From: Mucilaginibacter pedocola
Lineage (GTDB): Bacteria; Bacteroidota; Bacteroidia; Sphingobacteriales; Sphingobacteriaceae
NCBI RefSeq assembly: GCF_002013915.1
Contig: NZ_MBTF01000013.1
Coordinates: 29,423-93,422 of the forward strand
Length of the DNA stretch: 64,000 nucleotides
Direction: 5' to 3'
Shown: piece after piece, positions 17,607 to 25,941 of the stretch
How positions within the stretch are numbered: the first letter of the stretch is position 1
Layout: every line of letters begins with the position of its first letter
Notes under the pieces: model-generated
The model's input: only the letters and a program-made list of their open reading frames with translations
Told to the model about the DNA's origin: nothing
Databases searched by the model: none
Made by a program: the position numbers and the translations under genes

Positions 17607-18467
17607 TTAATGCCCTTTCTTCCTCTTCAATAAGCCACCGGTAGTATCATCTACGCTGGTTTGTACAATAAATGCAGAGGGGTCTATGCTCAGTATTTCG
17701 CGTTTTATTAGCGGTACTTCCAGGCGCGATGCTACGGTGAATATGATCTCGCGCGGGGCGTTGATGTGCCCGTCTTTACCGTACCCGCTTTTACCTTGGT
17801 ACACGGTTACGCCGCGGCCAAGGTTTTGGGTAATGGCCATACGTATCTCTTCGCCTTTGGTAGATACTACCGTCATGCCGGTGTATTGTTCCAAACCGTT
17901 TAGTATCAGGTCTATCATTTTTGACGCCGAGAGGTAAGTGAGTATAGAATATAAGCCTTTCTCTACCCCTAAAACAAAAATGGCGGCCATGAAGATGAAT
18001 ACGTTCAATATCAGTATAACATCGCTTACGCGGACTATTTGCGCACGCTTGCTTACCAATACGGCGGCAATTTCGGTACCATCAAGTACCGCCCCGCCGC
18101 GTATGGCAAGGCCAATGCCTGCACCAATGAATACGCCGCCAAAAATGGCCGTCAATAACTTATCGGGTGTAACATCCGGGAATTTGATAAAAGCCAGTAC
18201 CACGGCCAACCCCGCAATGGCCAATGCACTGCGGATTGCAAAGCCGATACCAAGTTTGCGGTAACCCAGGAATAAAAATGGCAGATTGATGAAGAAAATT
18301 AGTATGGAAAGGGGCGTGTGCGTAAGATCGGCCACTAAAATAGATATGCCGGTTACGCCGCCATCAATAAAGTGGCTGGGCAGCAAAAAGCCTTTAAGCC
18401 CAAACCCTGCCGAGAATATACCTAAGATAACCAGTACAGTATCTAATAAAGCGGCTTTGTATTTCAT
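17607..18467 (-). CDS. YitT family membrane protein
   Basis: 286 residues. Five to six N-terminal membrane segments (GIFSAGFGLKGFLLPSHFIDGGVTGISIL is the classical YitT start), the GAGIGLAIRGGAVLDGTEIAAVL motif, and a cytosolic C-terminal DUF2179 domain (GMTVVSTKGEEIRMAITQNLGRGVTVYQGKSGY...EIIFTVASRLEVPLIKREILSIDPSAFIV). The transported substrate is unknown. It is a single gene with its own terminator. Confidence 0.88.
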   Translation of the reverse strand: MKYKAALLDTVLVILGIFSAGFGLKGFLLPSHFIDGGVTGISILVADLTHTPLSILIFFINLPFLFLGYRKLGIGFAIRSALAIAGLAVVLAFIKFPDVTPDKLLTAIFGGVFIGAGIGLAIRGGAVLDGTEIAAVLVSKRAQIVRVSDVILILNVFIFMAAIFVLGVEKGLYSILTYLSASKMIDLILNGLEQYTGMTVVSTKGEEIRMAITQNLGRGVTVYQGKSGYGKDGHINAPREIIFTVASRLEVPLIKREILSIDPSAFIVQTSVDDTTGGLLKRKKGH

Positions 18468-18641
18468 AATCCGGGAGAATAGATGCGGGCTTAAGATACA
18501 GAAAAGTTTGCAGTTCTCGGTAGAGGGTTCCCAGTTTGCGATCTGTTTCTGAACCCTGATTCGCCTGATTGAGGGATTATCCGATGTTTTGCGAATTGTA
18601 TCAGAGAATCTTTAAATCAAGAAAATCAAGGTTCAGACAAG

Positions 18642-19388
18642 CTACCACCCACTCTTCAGACCCTCTTTCAACGCGGCTTTGTAATTTTCCAGGTCGAACG
18701 AGTATAGGTAGGGGGCTTTGTGGGCGCCGCCTTTGCGGGTTTGATCCAGCTTATTTAAAATGCCGAAGCCCAGCATACGGCGCTGAAAGTTACGCCTGTC
18801 CAGCTTTTTGCCTAAAATGGTTTCGTAAAGCTTTTGCAGTTCGGGCATAGTAAATTCTTTCGGCATCAGGTTATAGCCTATTGGCTGATAGCTGAGTTGC
18901 AGGCGCAGGGTGTCCAGCGCGGTGTTAAATATCAGTTCGTGGTCTAACTGGAAAGTGGGCAGGTCCTCGAGGTCGCGCCAGGTGCAAACTTCAGAAAATG
19001 CATCGGCAGTAGGCGTAACATCAAAAAAATCTACCAGGGCATAATAACCTACCGATATAAACCGCTGTTTAAAAAAGGGGTTGTCGTGGTACAGGTCGTT
19101 ATGGTGCTTGGTGCGGTCGGGCGCGGCAAATACTCGGAATTGGCGCAGGAATATTTTTTCCAGCCCGGTACGGTCTTTTAATATACGGTTAGCTGCATCG
19201 TCAATTGGTTCCTCTATTTTGAGGAAGCCACCGGGCAGGTACCAGTCTTTTTCGTTCTTACTTTTCAGCATCAGCACTTTCATCTGGCCTTCGTGGAAAC
19301 CAAACACCACACAATCAATAGATATGTGGTCGAGGTAGGTTTTGTTTCCTTCTGCCCAAAATTGCTCCAGTTCGTCTTTAGTCAGCAT
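18642..19388 (-). CDS. Nudix-fold transcriptional regulator (NrtR/AraR-like)
   Basis: 248 residues. The N-terminal Nudix domain (about 20-160) is followed by a winged-helix segment (FTMPELQKLYETILGKKLDRRNFQRRML). The Nudix box reads G54-x5-E60-x7-R68-I-L-K-D-R-T-G75-L, so the metal-binding glutamates of the REUxEE core are Ile, Asp and Arg. This points to a ligand sensor rather than a hydrolase, as in NrtR and in the Nudix-type AraR of Bacteroides thetaiotaomicron. It is divergent from the GH3 gene, with a GTGTA-N5-TACAC palindrome in the shared gap and another before susC. It is probably the local regulator of the glycoside locus, and the ligand may be a sugar. Confidence 0.85.
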   Translation of the reverse strand: MLTKDELEQFWAEGNKTYLDHISIDCVVFGFHEGQMKVLMLKSKNEKDWYLPGGFLKIEEPIDDAANRILKDRTGLEKIFLRQFRVFAAPDRTKHHNDLYHDNPFFKQRFISVGYYALVDFFDVTPTADAFSEVCTWRDLEDLPTFQLDHELIFNTALDTLRLQLSYQPIGYNLMPKEFTMPELQKLYETILGKKLDRRNFQRRMLGFGILNKLDQTRKGGAHKAPYLYSFDLENYKAALKEGLKSGW

Positions 19389-19433
19389 TTATATCAAAAA
19401 TACTTTGAATGTTTAATTTTAATATCTACAATT

Positions 19434-19448
19434 GTGTACCAATTACAC
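19434..19448. promoter_or_regulatory. Candidate operator GTGTA-N5-TACAC
   Basis: Perfect 5-bp arms, GTGTA-ccaat-TACAC, in the divergent gap between the Nudix regulator and the GH3 gene. The same architecture recurs at 22328-22342 upstream of susC. An AATTGGTGTA half-site follows at 19531-19540, just before the preferred GH3 start. Confidence 0.65.
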
Positions 19449-19572
19449 CCTTGTTTACATTTTTTTAACAACCAATAATAACCAATAAGTTTTAACAAAC
19501 TTTAATAATGGCGAAATTATCATGCGTTATAATTGGTGTATTACGGTAAACATACAAACCACGTTTATTCAA

Positions 19573-21882
19573 ATGAAAAGTTTTTTTACCAACAAAGCCT
19601 TTTTTAAAATAACGGCCGCAGCTATGCTGGCCATGCCTTTTGGGCAAGCCATGGCGCAAACCGCCCCAGCCGATGCCAAAATGAACGCCTTTGTAAGCAC
19701 GTTAATGAAAAAAATGACCGTTGACGAAAAGATAGGCCAGCTAAACCTGGTTACCAGCGGTATGGCCATCACGGGTTCGGTTACTAATAATGGTGTAGAT
19801 AATGGTATAGCCAATGGTAAAATTGGCGGCATCTTTGGTTTATACGGCGTAGAGAATGTACGTAAAGCACAAGAACTGGCCGTGAAGAATAGCCGCCTGC
19901 ATATACCTTTAATATTCGGTTTGGATGTTATACACGGCCACCGCACTATTTTCCCTATACCGTTGGGTATGTCTGCAACTTGGGATTTGGATATTATTCA
20001 GAAATCGGCACGTGTAGCAGCAAAAGAAGCTACTGCCGAAGGTTTGAACTGGGTGTTTTCGCCCATGGTAGATATTGCACGTGATGCCCGCTGGGGCCGT
20101 ATATCTGAAGGTAGCGGCGAAGACCCTTACCTGGGCGGTAAAATTGCAGGTGCTATGGTAAAAGGCTATCAGGGTACCAACCTTAAAAATGCGGATGCGG
20201 TAATTGCCTGCGTAAAACACTTTGCATTATACGGTGGTGCCGAGGCAGGCCGCGAGTACAACACCGTTGATATGAGCCGCCTGCAGATGTACCAGGATTA
20301 TTTGCCGCCATACAAAGCTGCAGTTGATGCCGGTGCGGGTAGCATCATGAGCTCGTTCAATACCGTAGATGGTGTACCATCAACAGGTAACAAATGGTTG
20401 CTGACCGATCTGTTGCGCAAACAATGGGGCTTTAAAGGTTTTGTGGTGAGCGATTATACTTCGCTTAGCGAGATGAGCAACCACGGCCTGGGCGATTTGG
20501 CACAGGTATCGGCCATTGCGCTGAAAGCCGGTTTGGATATGGATATGGTTGCCGAAGGCTTTTTAAATACTTTAAAGAAAAGCTTACAGCAAGGCAAGGT
20601 AACCCAGGCAGAAATTGATGCCGCCTGCCGCCGTATACTGGAAGCAAAATACAAATTAGGTTTGTTTGATAACCCGTACAAATCGCTCAATGCCGAAGTA
20701 GAAAAGAAGAACGTATTTACCGAAGAGAACCGCAAAGCTGCACGCGTGGCTGCAGAGCACTCTTTTGTATTGCTGAAAAATACCAACCAAATATTGCCGC
20801 TTAAAAAATCGGGCGGTACTATTGCAGTTGTTGGCCCACTGGCAGATAACAAACGCGATATGCTGGGCACCTGGGTAATTGCAGGCGAATGGGAAAAATC
20901 AGTAAGCGTAATGGAAGGCATGAAACATGTAGTTGGCGATAACGTGAAACTGCTTTACGCCAAAGGAGCTAACATTACGGATGATACCGAGTTTATGAAA
21001 CGCCTAAACTTTGGGCCGGGCATGGTTAGTTTAGATGCACGCTCGCCCGAGGATATGATTGACGAGGCTGTTAAAACTGCTAAAAAGGCTGATATTATAG
21101 TAGCGGTAGTAGGCGAGAGCCAAAGCATGAGCGGCGAATCATCAAGCCGGTCGGATATCGGTATCCCTGAAAGCCAGAAAAATATGCTGAAAGCTTTGGC
21201 CAAATTAGGGAAGCCTATAGTAATTGTATTGTTTAACGGCAGGCCGCTTACCCTTAGCTGGGAGCATGAAAACGCTGCCGCTATATTAGATGTATGGGCA
21301 CCGGGTACCGAAGCGGGTAATGCCATAGCCGAAGTGTTATTTGGTAACTACAACCCATCGGGTAAAATTACCGCAACCTTCCCGCGCACCGTTGGGCAGA
21401 TACCTATATATTATAACCACAAAAACACCGGCCGCCCTTATACCGATGGCCCAACCAAATTTAAATCGAACTACCTGGATATTTCTAACGACCCGCAGTA
21501 CCCATTCGGCTACGGGCTTAGTTACACCAGCTTTGGCTACAGCGATGTTAAACTGAGCAAAACCAAGTTGAAAGGTAACGAAACACTAACCGCTAAAGTA
21601 ACCGTCACCAATAATGGCGCTTACGCCGGCGAAGAAGTAGTTCAAATGTACGTGACGGACCCCGTGGCGAGCCTGTCGCGCTCAGTGCAGGAGTTGAAAG
21701 GTTTCCAAAAAATAAGCCTGCAGCCCGGCGAGGCAAAAGAGGTAAGCTTTGCCATAACGCCCGAGCAATTGAAGTTTTACAACAGCCAATTGAAGTACGA
21801 TTGGGAGCCCGGCGAGTTTATTATTCGCATTGGTACCAGCTCGGCCGATACGCATAGTGCTAAAGTGCAGTGGCAAAAATAG
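19573..21882 (+). CDS. bglX: GH3 beta-glucosidase, exported (BglX type)
   Basis: 769 residues from ATG 19573. The frame is open to an ATG at 19522, but only the later start places a signal peptide (MKSFFTNKAFFKITAAAMLAMPFGQAMA) at the N-terminus. GH3 N-terminal barrel: GGIFGLYG, IPLIFGLDVIHGHRTIFPIPLG, ACVKHFALYGGAEAGREYN, and the nucleophile Asp in GFVVSDY (D294). Next comes the alpha/beta sandwich (VAVVGESQSMSGESSSR), then a fibronectin-like C-terminal domain (LTAKVTVTNNGAYAGEEVVQMYV). It hydrolyses beta-linked gluco-oligosaccharides in the periplasm. It has a strong terminator, so it is transcribed apart from susC. Confidence 0.93.
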   Translation: MKSFFTNKAFFKITAAAMLAMPFGQAMAQTAPADAKMNAFVSTLMKKMTVDEKIGQLNLVTSGMAITGSVTNNGVDNGIANGKIGGIFGLYGVENVRKAQELAVKNSRLHIPLIFGLDVIHGHRTIFPIPLGMSATWDLDIIQKSARVAAKEATAEGLNWVFSPMVDIARDARWGRISEGSGEDPYLGGKIAGAMVKGYQGTNLKNADAVIACVKHFALYGGAEAGREYNTVDMSRLQMYQDYLPPYKAAVDAGAGSIMSSFNTVDGVPSTGNKWLLTDLLRKQWGFKGFVVSDYTSLSEMSNHGLGDLAQVSAIALKAGLDMDMVAEGFLNTLKKSLQQGKVTQAEIDAACRRILEAKYKLGLFDNPYKSLNAEVEKKNVFTEENRKAARVAAEHSFVLLKNTNQILPLKKSGGTIAVVGPLADNKRDMLGTWVIAGEWEKSVSVMEGMKHVVGDNVKLLYAKGANITDDTEFMKRLNFGPGMVSLDARSPEDMIDEAVKTAKKADIIVAVVGESQSMSGESSSRSDIGIPESQKNMLKALAKLGKPIVIVLFNGRPLTLSWEHENAAAILDVWAPGTEAGNAIAEVLFGNYNPSGKITATFPRTVGQIPIYYNHKNTGRPYTDGPTKFKSNYLDISNDPQYPFGYGLSYTSFGYSDVKLSKTKLKGNETLTAKVTVTNNGAYAGEEVVQMYVTDPVASLSRSVQELKGFQKISLQPGEAKEVSFAITPEQLKFYNSQLKYDWEPGEFIIRIGTSSADTHSAKVQWQK

Positions 21883-21930
21883 ATAGCTATTGTTTTTGTT
21901 AAATACAGCTTATACAAATGATAACCTAAT

Positions 21931-21964
21931 GTGCCCTGGCAAGTTGCCAGGGCACATTTTTTTT
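21931..21964 (+). terminator. Rho-independent terminator after GH3 gene
   Basis: Ten-bp perfect stem GTGCCCTGGC-aagtt-GCCAGGGCAC followed by a run of T. It ends the GH3 transcript 48 bases after the stop codon. Confidence 0.9.
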
Positions 21965-21993
21965 ATATAAGCCGTAAAAAACATGGACGGGCA

Positions 21994-22011
21994 AGTGTGT
22001 ACTATACACTT
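21994..22011. promoter_or_regulatory. Variant operator-like palindrome
   Basis: AGTGT-gtactat-ACACT, also readable as GTGTA-cta-TACAC (21997-22009), so the same half-sites with a three-base instead of a five-base spacer. It lies just after the GH3 terminator. Confidence 0.4.
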
Positions 22012-22327
22012 TTTAAAAAGTCGGCTAATTAACTGTATAATTAACATTTGCTTAACGAAATGATAATTTGTAGCGCGCTTTCGCGGCAGAATTTAAAGGC
22101 TGCAAATCCAAAAAAAAAGGACGTAAATAGAAATTTGAGCCATTCTTAAACTAAAATGGCATGTTTTGATATGAAAATTGCTTTATAACACATTTTTTAC
22201 ATTGTTAAGTTTTTATAAAACAGTGGTTATAATTAAAAAAGTACTTAAAATAGTTTTTAAAAATTTGAAATTATTTAAGAAACCTTCTTAAAAAAATAAA
22301 TAATTCATAATTCTATGAAATTGGCTT

Positions 22328-22342
22328 GTGTAACCTATACAC
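22328..22342. promoter_or_regulatory. Candidate operator GTGTA-N5-TACAC upstream of susC
   Basis: Perfect arms GTGTA-accta-TACAC, same spacing as the site at 19434-19448, about 335 bases upstream of the susC start codon. Confidence 0.62.
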
Positions 22343-22675
22343 TCTATTTATATTAGAGCATTACCATTATAAACTTTTCCTGCAACGGAAAAGCAACAAT
22401 TTTTCAGGGGCTTAAATTGAAGCGTTCCACAAGGGGCAAATCGGTTAGTAAAAAACATAAATTAAAAACTTTAGCAGGGTAGGTACCGCTATATGGTTAA
22501 ACTTTTACAAACACTTCTTTTTGAATACTTCGTGTGCAAAGGGCATCTCACCCCTTTGTCGAAAGGAACTTTGTACAAGTTTGCCTATGCCACTACTCAC
22601 GGCAATTATTACCATCGAACGTAGTATGGAATAAGATCTTAAATCAAATATATTAATCAACTAAATCTCAATCTC

Positions 22676-25600
22676 ATGTTTAAAAGTTTACTCCTCAAAG
22701 GAAGAGTACTCTGCTTGCTATTATGCTGCATGGTTTCTTCATTGGTAGTTACAGCTCAAACAAAACACACCGGCCGTGTTATAGGCAGCGATGATAAGCT
22801 GCCCGTAGTTGGCGCCACCGTGCGAGTGAAAGGCACAACTACCGGTACACAAACAGACGTTAACGGGCAATTCTCACTCAGTGTGAAAAACGGCGACGTT
22901 CTGGTTATCTCTTACCTTGGGTATACCACCCAGGAAGTTACCGTAAGCAGCGAAAACATTGGCATTACGCTGCAAGCCAGTAACAACTCCCTGAATGAAG
23001 TAGTAGTAACAGGTTACGCATCGCAAAAGAAGAAAGACCTTGTGGGTGCGGTAGCCGTAGTAGATGTTGCCGCCCTGAACAGGACGCCTACAGCTTCTAT
23101 CGAAAACCAGTTACAAGGCCAGGCTTCGGGTGTTACCGTGGTTAACTCGGGTGCTCCGGGCCAAACACCACAGGTAAAAATTCGTGGTGCCAACACCTTT
23201 GGTAACAACCAGCCATTATACGTTGTAGATGGTGTACCAACTACCAACGTTAACGACTTAAACCCTAACGACATTGCTTCGATGCAAGTACTGAAAGATG
23301 CGGGTTCGGCATCTATCTATGGTGCGCGTGCATCAAACGGTGTAATCATTGTAACTACCAAACGCGGTAACGGTAAAACCAACATTAGCTATGATGCTTA
23401 TTATGGTACCCAAAACCCTAAAGGTGGAAACGTGTATGATTTGTTAGACCCTACCGAAATGATGGCTCTGCGCCGCCTTGCTATTAAAAACAGCACTGCT
23501 GCCGGTACTGCGCCAAACTACAGCAGCAACTTGTATGGCCCTAACGGCGATGTTTTGCCTGATTACATCAGCGCAGGCGGTAACGGCCCTGCCGGTATTA
23601 AAGACGGCGACCCTGCTGTTGACCCTTCAAAATACAATGTTAACCCACTGTACACTACAGGCGATGCATCTGGTTTTTACCGTATTACAAGGGCTAATAA
23701 AGCCGGTACCGACTGGTATCACCAAATTTTTAACGCTGCGCCTATCCAAAGCCACAACTTAAACTTAAATGGTAGCAACGATCAGGCAAGTTACCTGTTC
23801 TCGTTAAACTACTTTAACCAACAGGGTGTGTTGATCAACACTTACAACAAGCGTTACACCCTAAGGGCTAACACAAATTTTAACGTTACCAAAAACTTTA
23901 GGGTTGGAGAAAACGTAGCTTACTCTATAACCGACAACCCGCAAGCTAACCAGAATGATGAAGGTTCGGCTATCGGTATGTCATTCCGCGAACAACGCAT
24001 TATTCCGGTACGCGATATTATGGGTAACTATGCAGGTTCTAACACAGCTAACTTAGGTAACGCACGTAACCCGGTAGCGATACAGGAACGTACCATGAAC
24101 AACCGTGGTAGCAGCAACAGGTTATTTGGTAACATTTATGCTGAGGCGGATTTCTTTAAACACATTACTTTACGTACCCAATTTGGTGGTGAGTACTACG
24201 CAGGTTATTTTAACTATTTTAACTTCCCTGAGTACGAAAACTCTGAGAACGGTGTTACCAACACTTATGGCGAAGGTAACTATACCGGTTATAACTACAC
24301 CTGGACCAACACCGCGCGTTACCACCAGGTATTTGGTAAACACGATGTTACCTTCCTGGCAGGTTCTGAGCAGTATAACAACTATGGCCGTAACATTGGC
24401 GGTACCAACAGCGGTTATTATACCTTCGACCCTAACTACGTAAACCTTTCTACCGGTACCGGTACGCCAACTGCCTACAGCAACTCTAACAGAGATAAAT
24501 TATTCTCGCTGATCGGCCGTTTAGATTATACCTACAACAACCGAGTATTGTTAAGCGCAACTATCCGTCGCGATGGTTCTTCAAGGTTCCTGAACAATAC
24601 TTTCGGTTGGTTCCCTGCGGCCAGCTTAGGTTACCGTTTATCTGAAGAGAGCTTTGTTAAATCTATCGGTTGGGTTAACGACTTGAAAATCCGCGGTAGC
24701 TACGGTGTTATGGGTAACCAAATCAACGTAGACCCTGCCAACGCTTTCACTACCTATGGCCAATCAAGAAACAACTCTTACTATGACCTTACCGGTAGCA
24801 GCACAGGTACAGTTCCCGGTTTCTCTAAAAACTACATCGGTAACCCTGATGCTAAATGGGAAAAAGATAAAAACTTAAACGTTGGTTTCGACGCGACTTT
24901 GTTCAACTCTAAATTAGAGATCAGCGCCGACTACTACGTTAAGAAAATTACCGACCTGTTAGTTGCTCCTCCATTGGCAGGTACAGCGGGTACCGCTCAA
25001 TCTCCGGCCGTAAACGTTGCAGCTATGGATAACAGTGGTTTCGATATCGCAGTTACCACTCACCAAAACCTGGGCAGCGAACTGAAAATGAATGCTACCC
25101 TTACTTTCACCAGCTACAAAAACGAGGTGAAGAAAATTACTTTGGGTAACAAACAACTTACAGGCCAGGGTGGCCGTTTCAGCGGTACCTACATCACCCG
25201 CAGCGCGGTAGGTGGCCCGGTTAGTTCTTTCTACGGTTACCAAACAGATGGTTTCTGGGATAGCCAGGCAGAAATGACCGCAGCTAACACTGCAGCAGGT
25301 GGTACTTACCAGGATGGTATGGCTTTGGGCCGCTTTAAATACAAGGATATGAACGGCGATGGCAAAATTACTGCTGATGACCGTACAAACCTTGGTAGCC
25401 CTAACCCTGATTTCACAACAGGCTTAAACTTAGATTTCAGCTACAAAAGGTTCGACCTGAGCATGTTCATGTATGCATCTGTTGGTGCTAAAATATGGAA
25501 CGACGTTAAATGGTGGACCGATTTCTACTCAAACTTTGCCGGTGCAAAAAGCCGCACTGCCTTATACGATTCGTGGACCCCTGACCACATGAACGCTAAA

Positions 25601-25930
25601 GCACCTATACAAGAGCTTAACGGTTCATTCGCCAGCGGTACTACACCAAACTCTTACTATGTAGAGAATGGTTCGTTCCTTCGTTTACGTACTGTACAAT
25701 TAGGTTACACTTTCAATGCTAACGCTTTAAAAGCTGTTGGTATGAGCAAGCTGAGAGTATACGTATCAGGTGCTAACCTGCTTACTATAACCGGCTACTC
25801 GGGTGTTGACCCGGAGATAACTGGTTCCGGTGATAATGGTGGCCAGAGAAATAGTGTGGATTTTGGTGTCGATCGTGGTAGCTATGCTCCTGTTCGTACA
25901 TTATTATTAGGCGTACAAGTTAAATTCTAA
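22676..25930 (+). CDS. SusC/RagA-family TonB-linked outer-membrane protein
   Basis: 1084 residues. Signal peptide (ending SSLVVTAQ), carboxypeptidase-D-regulatory-like domain (HTGRVIGSDDKLPVVGATVRVKG, about 32-105), TonB-box-like LNEVVVTGYASQKKKDLVGAV, plug domain with QLQGQASGVTVVNSGAPGQTPQVKIRG and LYVVDGVP, then a 22-strand barrel ending in FGVDRGSYAPVRTLLLGVQVKF. It imports oligosaccharides together with the SusD partner encoded 11 bases downstream. The substrate is not read from sequence; the adjacent GH3 suggests beta-glucan oligosaccharides. Confidence 0.95.
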   Translation: MFKSLLLKGRVLCLLLCCMVSSLVVTAQTKHTGRVIGSDDKLPVVGATVRVKGTTTGTQTDVNGQFSLSVKNGDVLVISYLGYTTQEVTVSSENIGITLQASNNSLNEVVVTGYASQKKKDLVGAVAVVDVAALNRTPTASIENQLQGQASGVTVVNSGAPGQTPQVKIRGANTFGNNQPLYVVDGVPTTNVNDLNPNDIASMQVLKDAGSASIYGARASNGVIIVTTKRGNGKTNISYDAYYGTQNPKGGNVYDLLDPTEMMALRRLAIKNSTAAGTAPNYSSNLYGPNGDVLPDYISAGGNGPAGIKDGDPAVDPSKYNVNPLYTTGDASGFYRITRANKAGTDWYHQIFNAAPIQSHNLNLNGSNDQASYLFSLNYFNQQGVLINTYNKRYTLRANTNFNVTKNFRVGENVAYSITDNPQANQNDEGSAIGMSFREQRIIPVRDIMGNYAGSNTANLGNARNPVAIQERTMNNRGSSNRLFGNIYAEADFFKHITLRTQFGGEYYAGYFNYFNFPEYENSENGVTNTYGEGNYTGYNYTWTNTARYHQVFGKHDVTFLAGSEQYNNYGRNIGGTNSGYYTFDPNYVNLSTGTGTPTAYSNSNRDKLFSLIGRLDYTYNNRVLLSATIRRDGSSRFLNNTFGWFPAASLGYRLSEESFVKSIGWVNDLKIRGSYGVMGNQINVDPANAFTTYGQSRNNSYYDLTGSSTGTVPGFSKNYIGNPDAKWEKDKNLNVGFDATLFNSKLEISADYYVKKITDLLVAPPLAGTAGTAQSPAVNVAAMDNSGFDIAVTTHQNLGSELKMNATLTFTSYKNEVKKITLGNKQLTGQGGRFSGTYITRSAVGGPVSSFYGYQTDGFWDSQAEMTAANTAAGGTYQDGMALGRFKYKDMNGDGKITADDRTNLGSPNPDFTTGLNLDFSYKRFDLSMFMYASVGAKIWNDVKWWTDFYSNFAGAKSRTALYDSWTPDHMNAKAPIQELNGSFASGTTPNSYYVENGSFLRLRTVQLGYTFNANALKAVGMSKLRVYVSGANLLTITGYSGVDPEITGSGDNGGQRNSVDFGVDRGSYAPVRTLLLGVQVKF

Positions 25931-25941
25931 TTTCAAACAAC

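Larger units (their letters stand above)
21965..22675 (+). promoter_or_regulatory. Long AT-rich regulatory region upstream of susC
   Basis: About 710 bases without a gene. It holds one perfect GTGTA-N5-TACAC palindrome (22328-22342) and a variant (21994-22011). It is strongly AT-rich around 22180-22320. No clear TAnnTTTG promoter, riboswitch or RNA gene could be recognised. The length suggests a long leader or several regulator sites. Confidence 0.55.

Noticed and set aside
21965..22675. Riboswitch or small RNA gene before susC
   Set aside because: The region is long and AT-rich but no conserved riboswitch core or terminator hairpin could be recognised apart from the GH3 terminator at its left edge.
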